Assembly (NCBI RefSeq): GCF_022605165.1
Contig: NC_063078.1
Span: 682,001 to 746,000 of the forward strand
Length of the DNA: 64,000 nt
Origin: Purpureocillium takamizusanense
Taxonomy: Eukaryota; Ascomycota; Sordariomycetes; Hypocreales; Ophiocordycipitaceae
Reading direction: 5' to 3'
The notes beneath the pieces are model-generated. The model ran no database searches. It was not told the origin of the DNA and worked only from the letters and a program-made list of their open reading frames with translations. This document shows, piece by piece, positions 45,393 through 58,264 of the stretch. The first letter of the stretch is position 1; every line of letters begins with the position of its first letter. Both the position numbers and the translations under genes were made by a program.

Positions 45393-47823
45393 GTGCGCAG
45401 TGTGTACACAGCAAGCGACGAATGTCAAGTGTTCCCCGTCGATGGGGCGGGCGGGGTTGTTGAGTTAATGATGAGGGCGTAACGTTGTCTGGCGATGAGG
45501 TTGAGAGCCAACTTGCTTCAGCAAAGTGACAGAGGAGCGGTAAACAATGCGCCAAGGGAAAAATGAACGAAGCCGTGTATCCAAGAACAGCAAAAAGTAG
45601 TAATGCAAGTAGAATCTAGTTTCAAAATCGAGCTAGAATGAAGTTTATGCAACGGATGCGGGAATCTAGGTGTATAGGTGCTGGGGACAATAGGGACGCG
45701 AGGAGCCCATGCAAAGGAGAAGGATAGGAGAGGATGAAAGTAGGCGGACTTGTTTCAGAGCTGAGACGGCGGACCCGGGAAGGAAGTCTAGACGCCAGCT
45801 GCAAAGAGCATCTCAGACATGGCGAGGCGAACGATGTCGACTGCAGGTGAACCTCGGACCAATCGCTCCCATCAGCCTTTCCCTGCAGTCTGATGTTTTA
45901 GAGGGGCCGTGATTATGCTGATTCAGAAGGTAGTAACGATTCCGTGAGCGCCAGCTGTCACCGAGACGCTTACGAGAAGGAGGAAAGCGCTGACCGGCTG
46001 GGTCCGCGAGCGCGAGGATGGTGGTCGACTCCAGAGGGGTAGCTGGAATGCTTCCCAGGCCGCTGATAGAGGCGGGCCGCTGCGTGCAATCAATGCAACA
46101 GGTATATGCGATTTTGCCTCGTCGTGTCCACCGTGAAGCTCGGCACGGCGATGAGAAGAGATGTGAGGTTCGTTGAGGAGGAGGAGGGAAAGAAGAGGGC
46201 CATGTCGTCGGCGCGAGTCGAGGATCATAAGGTTAAACTTGGCGTGGCGCACAATGCACACCAATCCACCCACCCTAGGGTGCCCGACAGGTAAGGAAGG
46301 CACGACTCGGCGGCTGGCCTGGTATGCACCTGCACCCACTCCCGGCATAGCACCACTAGTACTAACGTTAGTATCCGACCCTCAGGGTCGCTTCACTGCC
46401 TGCCTGGGGCAGGGCACGAGGGTCGTGGCTCAGCGATCGCCGCCGTCGCCGTTGTACTACAGGGGTTCAGCGCCGTGGATGACCCACTGGGATACCAACG
46501 TTACTGAGGTTGTGGCCGAAGAAGGAGAAGAAGGGAGCGCCTGGCAGCCTCACCGAGCCGGTCTTCCGGGAACGCATGCCTGCCAGTTTCCGTCATCTCG
46601 GCTTTCAGACCATCACGTTTGAGCGGAGCGGCGCCCTGCCAATATTCTACAGCACGGGAGAACGCCCGTCTAGTGCAGATGACGCCTCCACGATTCTCTC
46701 TTGCGACGGCGGGGTCCTCCCTCCTGAGCTGCCTGCTGACTCGGAGGAAGGGGAACCTGGAGGCGGTCGCTGCACAGCGCCCGCAGCTTGCCCTCGTGTT
46801 CTCGCGTCGACCGCTCCACCACGAGGTCAGGCGGACATGTTTCGTTGTCACCACTAGCTGGGATGGTGGCCGGCCGACGTGCATGCTCGTCACCTCCATG
46901 CCTTCCTCCTCGTCCGCCGCGCAGGCATGTGCTCGAAGCGACCTTCCTTCGGACCACCCCCTTGGATGCTGGTCGCTACTTATACAAGTACTGTAGTAGT
47001 AGTGGCAGCCTCGTCGTGGCCGCACAATCAATGCCGTGGCACGGGCCAGACGGTGGTGGTGCGCATCGAGGAACCGCAATACCTAGGTAGATCCAACCGT
47101 CCTAGGGTTAGGCAGGCACAAAGAGGGTGCCGTGCCTGTATCCTCGACCATCCGACAGCCGTTGGATGCAATCGTGGGGTCGTTGAGCAGGAGCACATGG
47201 GACGAGTTTGGTGCGGCAGACCCCGTCCAGATCATGCACGACAGCTGCAGTATGACGATGCACCGCTGCACTGCAGCACCTCAAGCAGGGAGGCGCGCGG
47301 CTCTTGTGCTGCACGCCGGAGCCGCCACCGGGCTGCGTACGGAGCCGGCGCGCCCGAGGCTCACGGGCAGTTTTATGTACGAAGTAGTAGTGCTCCCTAT
47401 CCCTGGAGCGTAAGCAATTCTGTCCTCCGTGATGCTCCCCTCCGCCTTCCTTGTCAAAGCTAGAAAATGTTGCCGGGAGACCGCTCAAACAAGCGCAAAG
47501 CCGCCTTGGGCGATCTCCAGTGCGGGCAGGGATGAACATCAAACAAGTGCGCTATGACGACAGCGCTGTCGGGTCCACGTCCATCCATGCAACCAGCCCC
47601 AGCGCGGGCGCGAGCGCGCTTCAGGCGGCCAGGGTTCTCCGCAAACGTCGCCCTAGCTGAGCTCCAACTTCCCAGTCACCAACAACACGTGGTTGTCACA
47701 GACGGTCCTCCTGCAACGAGGACCACTCACCACATCGGCCACCGCCAGACATTGATCCTGTCCATCCAACGGGCCCCTCTACCAAGGCGGGAGTATCCTG
47801 CCACTCGTTCGTTCCGTCTCGCG
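45393..47823. other. Intergenic region between the MFS and thioredoxin-like genes
   Basis: 2.4 kb between divergent genes, so two promoters. Open frames on both strands between 46.2 and 47.6 kb overlap one another and carry no motif. A GTACGAAGTA motif lies at 47377-47386. Confidence 0.5.
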
Positions 47824-48637
47824 ATGCCGGCAGCCACCCCGGTCGCCACCCGCGTCGGGGCCGCAGCAGCTGCCGCCGCCGCCGCAGCTCGACGCCCGTC
47901 CCTCATGAAGACTCCACCATCGGCAGTGGCTGCGGCGCTTGTTGGGCACGTCACCCGCCAGCCGCCGGCACCGTATCGTCACCAGCGTCACGCGGCAGCA
48001 CCACCCATAAGCACGGGTTTCACTTGCCGGCAAGCTGCCAGCTTCTCCTCGTCTGCCGCCCGCTCGGCGAAGAACCATGTCCTTGACCCGTACGTTTATT
48101 TGTCCCCCAAGTCATTGGACCGGGATTTGCAAGTTCCTCGTGTGACTGACTTGTCCCCCCCCGTATCAATGAACGGGGCCACCCCAACCTTGTAGAATCC
48201 GCAACCCAGACTCCTTCTTCACGCATCTCTCACTCTCCTCCTCGGCGCGAACCCCCCTCCTCACGCTCTGGACCGCCTCGTGGTGCCCGACCTGCCGCAC
48301 CGTCCTCCCGCTGCTCACCTCCCTCGTCGAGTCCGGCGTCGGCCAGGCCGAGGGCGGCGTCTTGCTGGCCCCCGTCGAGTTCGACAGCCCGGACATCATG
48401 GCCGTCTCCGGCGCCGACAACCTCGCCATGACTTACATGATCACCTCGGTCCCCACCCTGCTCAGCTTCGACGCCGGCGAGGTCCAGGCGGCCACGCGCG
48501 TCACCGACGGCCGCAAGCTCGCTGACCGCCAGTTCCTGGAGGAATGGATCCGCAACGAGGCCCGCCGACACGGGGGGCGAGGAGGCGGCGGCGGCGGCGT
48601 GGGTGCAGCGTTTGGCGGGTTGTTTGGTAGGCGGTAG
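47824..48637 (+). CDS. Thioredoxin-like protein, probably mitochondrial
   Basis: Two exons (47824-48089 and 48196-48637) with a 106-bp intron (donor GTACGT) give 235 residues. The first 85 or so residues are Ala/Arg/Ser-rich with almost no acidic residues, including a run of Ala, as in a mitochondrial presequence. The thioredoxin fold follows: RNPDSFFTHL, LLTLWTASWCPTCRTVLPLL with the redox WCPTC motif, LAPVEFDSPDIM, and TSVPTLLSFDAG with the cis-Pro loop. The C-terminus is Gly-rich. A general disulfide or redox role in mitochondria is inferred. The frame is open upstream to 47554, but the Met at 47824 begins the presequence-like part. Codons are strongly GC-biased. Confidence 0.85.
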
Positions 48638-49195
48638 TAGAAAAATAGAACCCCCCCCCCCCTTTGGATGTTGGTTGTGGCCCAATACCTGTTTCGTACC
48701 TCCCCGGTGCGATTTATATCCTTGAGAGGCGTTTCTGCGTTAATGACCCGACGTTCAACGAGCCCATGGCCAATCTGGGGACCGTGATCGCCCGTCATGG
48801 AGAGTAGTGATCCCTGCCCTCTTGCTGATCCCATCTGTAGCTGTCTCTTTGTAGCCACGTCACCGGCTTGCATCTACGCCACGAGTTGAAGTTGCTTAGC
48901 CTGCCGCTACTCCACAAAGTTTGCACAACCGCGGCCATTGGTTCACATAGCCGACATGTAAGCCAGACGCGACCCCGAATATTACGTCACTGTGCGGCTG
49001 TCACGCAGGTAGCGACGGAGCTAAATTGACAAGCCGGCTCAACCATGCATCGTCGTACATAGCCTGCAACTACCTGCCCATCCACCTAGCGGGGTAGACG
49101 CCGCGACCCCTTGTTCCGGCGCCGCGCCCCAGTCTGCCCAACTCTACAGCGAATAATTTCGCACATGCTCTTGGCCGATGAGACTGGACCCGGCT
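48638..49195. other. Convergent 3' spacer
   Basis: Between the thioredoxin-like gene and the Sel1 gene. Begins with a C homopolymer (about 48650-48662). No gene seen. Confidence 0.5.
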
Positions 49196-52167
49196 TTACA
49201 TGACTGTGCATTCCCCATCTTGCTGCTTTTCGATGCGACTCCGCGATATTCGTTCACGTTGTCTTGGGTAGCCGTTCTTGCCCGCCCGTTTGAGGTCCTC
49301 CAGCCTCTCTCGTGCCTTTGGGAAATCTTGCGCTGTTCGTTACGTCAGCTCTGTACCATTCTTCTCATGCGAGGAGAGCATGCTCACCCGCAGCCCTCCA
49401 ATACCACCGCTTGGCATCCTCGAGATTCGCTGGAACACCGATACCCGTTTCTGTAAAGTATCCCATGGCGTACTCGGCCTTGGCTAGCCCCGCTACCGCC
49501 GCCTTCCTCGCCCACAAGTAGGCCTCCGTGTCGCTTTGGCCCAAGACTCCCTCACTTCCGGTAAGGTACCAGCCACTGAGGGCCAACTCGGACTGGTGCT
49601 CCTCTTGCGTCGCTGCCTTGCTATACCAGAATATGGACTGTCTTGGGTCGATTGGGCAACCAAGCAGCCCAAATTCATACGCGCATCCCAGCCGGAATTG
49701 TGAGAACTTGTAACCAAGTTCAGCTGCTTGCTGGAACAGATTCAGGGCATACATTTCGTCTCTGATGATGGCGTCGTTTGGCTGCGCAGACTCATACAGC
49801 AGTCCGAGTTCGTGCAGAGCGTGAGGATTCTCCGTATCCGCTTGGTCGGCTGCCCGCTTCAACCACCCCACCGCCTCTCGCGGGTTTCTGGGCTGGCCCA
49901 GCAATCCCTTCAAGAGGATCATTCCAACCTTGTACATAGCGGGCGGATCGCCAAGCGTCGCTGCCCGCTTGTACCACTGCATGGCTTTCAAGGGATCCTT
50001 GCGTGTCCCACCACCCTCTTCATGCCCTATCTCGCAGCACACGGCAGTCCGGTACGCCGCAGCCGCATGGCCAAGCTTGGCTGCCGACTGATACAGTGTG
50101 AATGCCTCCTTGTTATCCGGTTCGTGTCCGAAAAGACCCCGGCCAATGCTATCGGCCATGACGAACATTGCCTCCTGATTTTGGGCGTTGGAAAGCTTCT
50201 TCAAAACCTTGTGCGCGTCCATCAGATATCGCTCTCGCGCTCTCACACGTTGCTTGGGATCAGGTAGCCTAGGCGCAAGCACATCGGCCGCTTCGATGAG
50301 TTTCTTTGCTAGCCTGAGAGCCGAGGCTTGGTCGTTGGCGTTGTCCTTGATAACCATTCGAAGTCTCTCGAGCTCCTGCGGTGTCACTGGCTCCTCCAAG
50401 GGCGCGACCTCCGGAACCTGGTGGCCCGCTCGTGCGGCTATGCGCGGCTGCGGCTGCTGCGGCGGCTGTGGCTGTTGCTGAGGAGGATGGGGCTGCGGTT
50501 GCGGCTGCGGCTGCGCTGGTACGCTCTGCGGTACGCCGCTGTAGTTGCGGACAGGAGGTGGTCGGTCTTGCATGCTCACCATCGAGTTCGTCATCAAACC
50601 TGGACGCACCGGCGTGGGATGGGATGGTAACGAGTCGGAGTTGGAGCTCTGTGACAGGCCCGTGTGTGTTCTGGACATGTCATCGCGCCCAAACCCTCCC
50701 GGTCGCGCGCCGTGAATAGGACCAGGCGGTGCGCTGGGCCCGCGAGGAGGGGGTGGCATCGCTTCATAGCCCCCAGAGCCGCCATATCCCCCCGAGAACT
50801 CGGGCTGGTACGGCTTGATGTGAGATGCTGTAGGGACTGACGGTATATCACCGGCCATTTCGAAGACGGCCGCCTGCGGCTCGCGAAAATTCGCCTCCGA
50901 TTTGGCGTGGTGCAATCTCGGAGTTTGGTGAGCGCCCTGGTGAGGCTGCTGTGGCCCTGGAAACATCGCATGATCGAAAGATCCTCGCCTCTGAGGCTGG
51001 GTGGAATCAAGATCGGGAAGACTCGAACGATGTGGCTGTGGCTGGAAGCCATAGTCCGCATTGCCTACGGGGTTGTTGTCGAAGTATGAGTCGAAGACTT
51101 CGTCGACAGAGGGAGCGGGTTGGTTTCCGCGACCCCTGCCGTCGTTGTAGGTGCCTCCATACTGATTCTGTGCGTTCGCGTCTTCGGGGTATGTCCGTTG
51201 AGGCACTGGGCGCGTGCCGGTTGTGGTTGACGGCCTCGGTGGCATGCCACGCCCAGCGGGGCCACTGAACGGCATCGAGTCTACTCGCTGAGGTGGAGGC
51301 ATGGCTTGCCTCGCACCCGACTCGTGGACAGGCATGGTCATGCTCCGGCCAGGAGGGCCAAAGTCATGGCGGGGGGCCACGTTAGGCTCGGCGCCATAGC
51401 CGTCCTCGTAGCCTCCATACCCTCCGGGTTCCCGACCGGGGAGCGACCCCTGTCTTGGATAGTCTCGCGACTGAGGGCCCGGTGCCCCATTCGGAAACTG
51501 TCGACCGTAATCTCCGGGTCCTCGATAGCTTTCCGAGCTGGAACGGCCTTGCGGATGGCCGCCGGATCGTTGACTATGAAGAGACATCGCAGACATCTGG
51601 TCAGGGAGACCCTGGTCTTGGCCGTACCCAGGATCTCGACGGCCCGGCGGCCCATTCATCGGCGGACGACGACCTGCATGTGGAGCTGAGTTTTGAGCCA
51701 AACATTCTGAACGTGCTCGACGAAGCGGACTTACCATGAAAGGCCGAGGCAGGGCCACCTCTGCCAACGGGCATACTTCGGTCGGGCGCAGGCCCCATTC
51801 CCCTGCCCCGAGGCGGATACGCATTTCCACGATGATCTTCGGCAGTTGAAGGCCGGGGTCCTAGACCTCCACGACCGCCCGGGGGCATGGGACGGCCACC
51901 ACCTCCGACTCTAGGCCCGGAGTAGTCTTGGGGCGGCAGTCGCTGGCCCGAGTGGGCGTGCCCGTAATCCTGTTGCTGGTGGCCATAATCTGCAGCCTGG
52001 CCCTCGTAGCCGTACCCGTCATCGTAGCCGTTGTACTGAGGGTGCGGTTCGTACTGCCTCGTGGGCGGCGGCCGGTCGTTGTATCCGCGAGGGGCAGAGC
52101 GTGGTGCTGCAGGTCCAGCATATGGGCGATGCTGGCCAGTGCCGCCGTAGCCTCCTTCGTAAGCCAT
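49196..52167 (-). CDS. Sel1-repeat chitin synthase activator, Chs4/Skt5-like
   Basis: Three exons (51735-52167, 49388-51673, 49196-49332) with introns of 61 and 55 bp give 951 residues. Chs4/Skt5-type proteins activate and localise chitin synthase at growth sites. Residues 1-580 are Gly/Pro/Gln/Tyr-rich and disordered (many GYGG, PQPQPQP runs). From about 646 to 910 there are tandem Sel1 repeats (AFTLYQSAAKLGHAAAAYRT, AMQWYKRAATLGDPPAMYKV, AVGWLKRAADQADTENPHAL, and so on). The small last exon completes the final repeat (QDFPKARERLEDLKRAGKNG) and ends in CTVM, a CaaX prenylation box like that of yeast Chs4. Reading straight through the last donor gives a truncated tail without the box. The assignment to this subfamily is good; which chitin synthase it serves is unknown. 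Confidence 0.9.
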
Positions 52168-55100
52168 ATCGCCGGCAGCGTTGCGGAGGGCAGGTATTCG
52201 ATGACGTCTAGTGTAGCAGCGTCACGATTGTCCGCGTAAGAAAAGCCTCTTGCCAAGTCTGAGTCGTTTACGTTGAACGAATGAGGGCAGCCAGGATATG
52301 CGCCTCCATGTCCCAAGGCTCGGTGTCGTCGCCGTTGGCAGTTGTCCTATTTCTTCACTTGTGAAGCCTCGAGAAGCCAAAGACCTGCGCGCAAGGATCT
52401 CGCGAGCGCCGTCCGTGTCGTAGCGGTATTGTGTGTCGTTCTTGTGCGTTGCGAATGCGAATGTCAGCCACGAAAGACCCCTCGGTCGCCGTGATGACCC
52501 GCTTCAAGTCGGCCGGTTGCGACCAACCCCGAGACGCATGCGCAAACAGGAGCAAGCCGTTGTAGATTCACGGGACCCGCCCGAGCGAGCCAAAGGCGAA
52601 GCGCTGGCGGGATCGGACGAGTCTGGCGTCGACAGGTCGTCGGAGCGCGCGTGGGCGTTGCACGAGGCGCGGTGTCTCGGAAGAGGCGCTGGACGATGGG
52701 CTTTTGACAGATGCGAGGATGGTGGGGTCGGCTTATTAGGGGGGCGCGAAAGAGGCGATGCCTCGCTAGCCGCAGGTGGAAGGCGGGCCACGCTGGAATT
52801 CGGCAAGACGCCCGACGGCCGACGACGTCGAAGTGTGGGGGAATTTGAACGGCGCCTTTTACTTTGGTGATGTAGGCTCGGTTACGTGGCAATGTTCGGG
52901 GGAGAGGAGCGAGAAGAGAAAGATGCGGCCCAGACGAGGGCGTCATGAATCAGGGGGGCCGAGGGAGAAGAGCTGAGCGGAGTGGTATTCGGAGTATTGG
53001 AGGCTGTTCATGCTGTGCCAGCTGCTGGGGAGGCGGGAGTGGGCAGGGTCTGAGACTAATGGGACGAAGGGTGCTGCTGTGCTGTCCTGTCCCCCTCTTG
53101 GGTCGCTCAGGTACTACTAAGGTAGTACTACTAACACATTCTGCCCGGCCAACATGCGAGAGCGTGCTACGAAGGTCCGCTGTAGTTACTCCGTTCCCGC
53201 CAAAGGCAACAAGGTCCACCGCCGCCGTTCCCGTACTTGGGTCTAGTACTAACAACCTATGGGCTGAGCACTGTACGGAGTACAGTATTTTGCAGTGGTG
53301 AACGGCATCTTCCTCCCAGTTTTCTTGAGTCGCGGAGCCTTCGGCAGCAGGGTTGTCCTTGGGCGTTTTGTGGTTCTGACGGGAAGCGTTTCCACTTTGG
53401 CTTGGGGCCTGGACCCTCTCCTTGAGGGTTGGTTAGTGCATGCAGCGGCCGACACAGGGGATGCAGGGAGTCGCTGATGCCACTCGCGGCGCGACTGCAA
53501 GGGCCCGGCCACTGTCCACAGGTGTGCTCGCCTCGTTGCGACGCTGGCTGCGAGCTGGAGGCGTCCTTGGCACTGTAGGCAGGTGCTACCGTGCTGCGGC
53601 CTGGCGGCCTTGAGCGCATACCTAGGTACGAAGCACAGGAGAGCCAGTTTACTGGGCCGAGTGGGTAACAAAACTTAGGTCGTCCATGGCACAACGGCAA
53701 GTGCCCGTGGCTTATTAGAGCATGAGCGAACGGCGTGGCGCATACCTTACTAGTACTTTAGTACTTGGTACGTCCGTTTTCCCCAAGCCCCCTTCTGGCA
53801 AGTGGAGGGCTAACACTACTGGCTGCCATCTGCAGGTACGGCACAGATGCGGGAACACGGTGACGCACCCTCGTGCTGTCGCACGCGACCTCGGCGCCAG
53901 GCTATGCAGACATCGCACGTCCGTCTCTGAGCCTCCGCGGGAAACTGGACGCCCCATTGATGATATATCTGGGGCCGCTGGGCTCTTCAAGGCCATAAAG
54001 ACATTTTCTGAAACCACGAACCACCCTTGAGCAGCCGGAAGGCTGCCTAGCCAGGCTGTTACTCCGGCGTGCCCAATGCGTGAAGTGGCTTCGTCCTACG
54101 TGTTAGGTACGTACCTGCGTAAGTACCGGATCCGTACTCCGGCGCTCACTGGCTCGCACGGCCCACTGGCGAGAAGCGCCGAGCTCCATCGTGCCCAATT
54201 GCCGTTGCTCGCTCGCCGACGACCTGTTGCCCGCCATGCCCTCAGGCCTCCGAACCCTGGCCACGATGCCACCTCACCCGCTCCCCGATGTGCCCACCCA
54301 GGATGCCAGGGCATCGGTCAGCGGCAAGGCAAGCTCGGCGTGCGACGTGGCACCTGGTGCTGTACCTGACTGCTGCGCCCTGCCGCGGAAAACAACCTTG
54401 GAAGTGGTGCTTGCTTTTCCCGTCAGCCCAGATTTCGCCTTCCTCCTTCTTTCCCCTGGTGCCACATGGGGCAGCTTCAAGGTCATGGTACTTCATACTA
54501 GTTAGTACTTACTCCGTACATACAGCTCGGCAGCGCCCGTCATCAGTGCCTGGTTCGTTGCAAGATGGTCGCCATTATGATGCCCGATTGGTCGTCATTG
54601 CGCCGCGGAGCAGCGTCCTGCCTTGCTTACTTCGTGCCTGTCGATGCCCAAGTCGCCAACGCTGGAGGGACGGTGTTGGGGTGGGTTTGCTCTTACGGAC
54701 AGCTGATGCTCTGCCGCTAGAGGCTGAGAACTGCCGTCGGCGCCCTAGCCAAGGAGCCGGCGAACATTCTTGGCACCAATTTTGTAACAGATCGCCATGA
54801 CAGAACCTCTCCGCAACGACCAGGAATTGTTTTTTTCTTCTTCCTTTTCTTCCCCCTCTTCCCCAGTGTTTCGCTGGAGCCAGGCCCAATGGCGCGGGTG
54901 AGATGGGGAGGCTATTGTTATTGCCAAACCACGGGAACCCAAGCGTCCGACCCGTAGACTCGAATGGCAACCATGAACTTGGCACAATGAGCGTAACGGA
55001 TCAGACATGATATCCAACCCATTGTTGCATGCAGTCAGACGCACGTGTGGCGCAGGCGGGTACAGACGCTGGCGAAGGACTTGCAGGAGTGTTTGTGAGA

Positions 55101-55614
55101 CCGACCGCCCGCCTCGACGTTCTTGAATTCGCCCAACTGCAGAATACGACACCGCGAACTCCTGGTGAGGTTGCAGCTTGTTTGCAGTTGGTCGATAAGC
55201 TGAGACAACGGCTTGTGGGCGCCGCCCGGCCTTTCCATCCCCCCCCAAAAATTTGAAACGGCCGGGCAGGGATAACATCCACGCTATGGACTAGGAACAA
55301 CACCACTGTACTACCGTGTCTGTAAGCACAATGAGGCGGACGCTCGCCCCGGTTCTCTTGAGCTGCTTATCGTGATACCAAGAGCACGATACCTACCGGT
55401 CTCTTGAATGATGGGTTAAGCGAACTGATCTACACGTTACCGAGGTCGCCGGTCTCGTCAACACCCTGCTGCTGTTGCACACGTTTCAACGCCGTCGCGA
55501 GCCGATGCCTAGCTGGTCCCCGTGCCCTTCGTGGAACAATCCTCCGTCGAGGTTTAGATCTCTTAAGGGACAAGATGAGGTGCACATGTGTATGTATGTT
55601 ACTAGCGCGACGCT
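52168..55614. other. Intergenic region upstream of the Sel1 gene
   Basis: 3.4 kb with no supported gene. The left part is the long upstream region of the chitin synthase activator gene, with one GC-rich chance frame (52433-52870 plus). The remainder contains GTAC palindromes at 53271-53287 and 54510-54518 and several TAGTACT-type motifs (near 53752). Frames from 53.2 to 55.3 kb overlap on both strands and carry no domain. Confidence 0.5.
53271..53287. repeat. Inverted repeat ACTGTAC-GGA-GTACAGT
   Basis: Seven-base perfect arms around a 3-base centre. It is the longest example of the GTAC(GGA/GAA)GTAC motif found in several intergenic parts of this window. Confidence 0.85.
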
Positions 55615-56564
55615 TCATCTTCTCACGCACAAATCCGTGCGGAGCACCCATTTCTCTCCAGCTGTTACCTCCCGTCCTTCATGCTGTACTCTTGTCAGCG
55701 TCTCGACGCCGTTTCTCGTTGATAAAATTTGGAGAAGTAACCCACCAGTAGACAGTCGTCTCCATGCTTGTGCAGAAGAAGCATGCCCGTGTCGAGAGGC
55801 ACGGCGATCTCTTCTGACGGGAGTTTTCGGTCGTGTGGATAAAAGACCGTCTCGCCGCCGACGCAACCTTCTGCCGCCGACGTAAGGTACAAGAGCAGTG
55901 TCCACGTTGTCTTGGCGGCTATGGGCGTCTCAGCATGAAGTGTGACGGTATTGTAATCATCGTCTTATACACTCGGTCAGCCAGCTTCAAGGTGATGCCA
56001 TCGAGCGGGCGGGAAGAATATGCCTGGACTTTGTTCACTAACAATGACAATCAAAGTATTGGCCCTTGGAGTACCGGTAAATTCGAATGTTGGGGCTCAG
56101 GCCAACGGGTTCGCCTCCCCTGATATCGACCCAGTCAGCAATTGACTGGCCCCTATGGGGGCAGGAAAGTCCACGATCACTCACCATAGCTCTTTCAGCT
56201 CCTCATTATCAATGAGCGCCTCCTTCAAGCCAGTCTGCTCCCAGAGCCTCCTAGAAAACGCCTGGTCCTCAATCTGGAACCTATCGTTGACACGTACGGC
56301 TTCGCCGCGCTTCGGCCGCGACGGCGTGGTCTGCAGCGGAAGGGTCTTGAGGAACAGGACGTATTCTCGACAGAGAGACTTGGGGAAGAAGCAAGGAATC
56401 AGAGCTATCTTGTCCGTCGTGGGATGTAGCTCTGGAGTTAAGGGAACAACAGGAAGAGTCGGCTTAAATCGAGGCCAGTTGGGTGCAGTCGTCGTTGAGG
56501 GGGTCTGAGGCGTAGAGGCCCCCCCCGGCTTGTTTTGCTTTGATGAAGCTTTGGGCTTGGGCAT
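55615..56564 (-). CDS. 2-oxoglutarate/Fe(II)-dependent oxygenase, prolyl-4-hydroxylase-like
   Basis: Four exons (56185-56564, 56043-56119, 55746-55963, 55615-55683) with introns of 65, 79 and 62 bp give 247 residues. The double-stranded beta-helix core runs from about residue 130. Metal ligands are His152 and Asp154 (in GQYFDCHYDD) and His226 (LLHEGREV). Lys236, ten residues after the distal His, is placed to bind 2-oxoglutarate. Conserved GGETVFYP lies between them. The N-terminal 30 residues are basic and Pro/Thr-rich. The middle join uses GTTAGT and a less usual AAG acceptor, but it rebuilds the HxD motif exactly. Substrate unknown; a protein or small-molecule hydroxylase is inferred. Frames in separate pieces at this locus are its exons. 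Confidence 0.88.
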
Positions 56565-57004
56565 CCTGCACCAGGGAGAGAGCTCTTGCGCGCGCGCGCT
56601 TGTCTCCTTCAAAAACAGCACTATAACACGTGGTCTTAAAAGGGTGATCGCTGCCAAACGAGGAAGCCATAGAATCGATTCAAGCAGAATCAACGAGTAG
56701 ATACCTCGGAGCAGAGGATGTCTGTGCTCGGCTGGTGCCGCGGCGACGTTCGGGTTTGGTTGGTGACGTTGGACGGCGCATGGGGACGTGAGGTACAGTA
56801 GCGCGATGGTCAGCGGGGCACAGTGCCGCAGCCCGCTGTTGTTTCACTGAGGACTCCCACCAGGTCCGCTCGGAACGGGCTTGACATCGTTGTCAAGGCA
56901 CCAATCATGGCTCACCACCGGTCTTTTCTCATCTCAACTCAGACCTCACCTCACCCGCGATCCATCTCCATAGGGCGTTCAGCGGCGCAACACTTTGCTC
57001 TCAA
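56565..57004. promoter_or_regulatory. Shared promoter region of the oxygenase and aim11 genes
   Basis: 440 bp between divergent start codons. Its right half is C/A-rich (CATCTCAACTCAGACCTCAC), as in many fungal leaders. No specific element identified. Confidence 0.5.
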
Positions 57005-57628
57005 TTGACCACGGGCCGCGGCATCAAAGAGCCATCCACGAAGGCCCTCATGTTGTTCGCCACGCCCATCATGACGCCCAGCAGGAGCGAGCCAGCCTCG
57101 TCCCCTCAGCCGAGCAGACCAGACGCCCCAGCAGCAGCAGCATCACCACCAACCTCCTCAACAGCGTCCTATTCACCCTTGATGCGACAAGTGCGCGAGT
57201 TCGGTCTCTTCTTCGCCGGCGCCTCCTTCCTCGCCGCCTCCATTGCCGTCTCCAGGCGCTCCGTCCTGCGGCGTCGCTTCGACACACTCCCGCCCTTCCA
57301 CACATCCAACCGCCACACGAAGCCCTTCGATGGTTCGGATCGCGTGGCCCTCGCCACGCAGGCCCTCGGGCTCGCCACGCTCAACGTCATGAGCTTCGGC
57401 ATTATGCTGACGGGCGGCATATCGTGGGCGTTTGATCTCTGCTCGGTGGAGGAGCTCAGGGAAAGGACACAGGCTGTGGTCCGGAGGCCCGGCAAGTTTG
57501 ACCCAGAGGCGGAGAAGGAGATGGAGGACATGATGAAGTCGCTGTTGGACAAGCTGGGCATGGACTCGACGCTTCCGGAGAAGTCTAAAGCCGAAGACGA
57601 GAAGGACGAGCCGCCTACGAAATCATGA
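57005..57628 (+). CDS. aim11: Aim11-family mitochondrial membrane protein
   Basis: Single exon, 207 residues. Aim11 (altered inheritance of mitochondria 11) is a fungal protein with two membrane segments and no known biochemical role. Here they are about residues 65-85 (FGLFFAGASFLAASIAV) and 118-145 (LATQALGLATLNVMSFGIML, then TGGISWAFDL). Between them is the family motif RRSVLRRRFDTLPPF. The C-terminal 60 residues are charged (EKEMEDMMKSLLDKLG) and end in an acidic/Lys-rich tail. The N-terminus before TM1 is Pro/Ser/Ala-rich. The Met at 57053 is an alternative start. Confidence 0.88.
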   Translation: MTTGRGIKEPSTKALMLFATPIMTPSRSEPASSPQPSRPDAPAAAASPPTSSTASYSPLMRQVREFGLFFAGASFLAASIAVSRRSVLRRRFDTLPPFHTSNRHTKPFDGSDRVALATQALGLATLNVMSFGIMLTGGISWAFDLCSVEELRERTQAVVRRPGKFDPEAEKEMEDMMKSLLDKLGMDSTLPEKSKAEDEKDEPPTKS

Positions 57629-58264
57629 GCAACGGCCTTGCTATTCGCTGTGTCATGCTGCACTGCCTCGCCGGCCGGCACCCAACTCAACCGGCTTGAT
57701 AGACAATTGAGCCACCGCGGTGTGTCTGCTGTAAGCGCTTGTATGTACGCCAAACAACATTGCAACCCACCACTACAAGGCCCGCCCGCCGGCTTGTGGA
57801 CATGCAATACTGGCGCGATACAAATGGCAACTCCACGCGTATGCCGACGAGCGATGCTCGTGTATGCATCGGTTGTACAGATGTATATATTATAATACCC
57901 CGGATGTTAAAATTGAGAAAATCATCACCTCCCCCGTAAGATAGCGCGGCTCGCTGCGTTCTTTCAACGTTGTCCCATCGACACAGGCAACGTGACGGTC
58001 ATGTCGATTCAATTTATTGTACAGCATCCCAATGCTAGAGCGGCAAACAACCCCTGCAAAAAGCATTGGCCCTGCCTTGCCAGGTCCAGGGACCACCGGC
58101 CGCCGGGATTCGAGACCTTCAACCACCGACTATACCCTCCACACTCGTGACCATGCCTTCCCAATGTATCCAGACCAGCCGTCATATGCTTCAGATGATA
58201 TTTACATGTATGCTCTGCCCGCTAATTGACCACGGCTCGGCAGCTTATTGGCCGCAAATGGCCG
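57629..58264. other. Convergent 3' spacer between aim11 and pantothenate kinase
   Basis: About 640 bp, slightly AT-richer than its flanks. No supported gene. Confidence 0.5.

Noticed and set aside
47103..47112. Telomere-like TAGGGTTAGG
   Set aside because: A single imperfect pair of units inside ordinary intergenic DNA; not an array.
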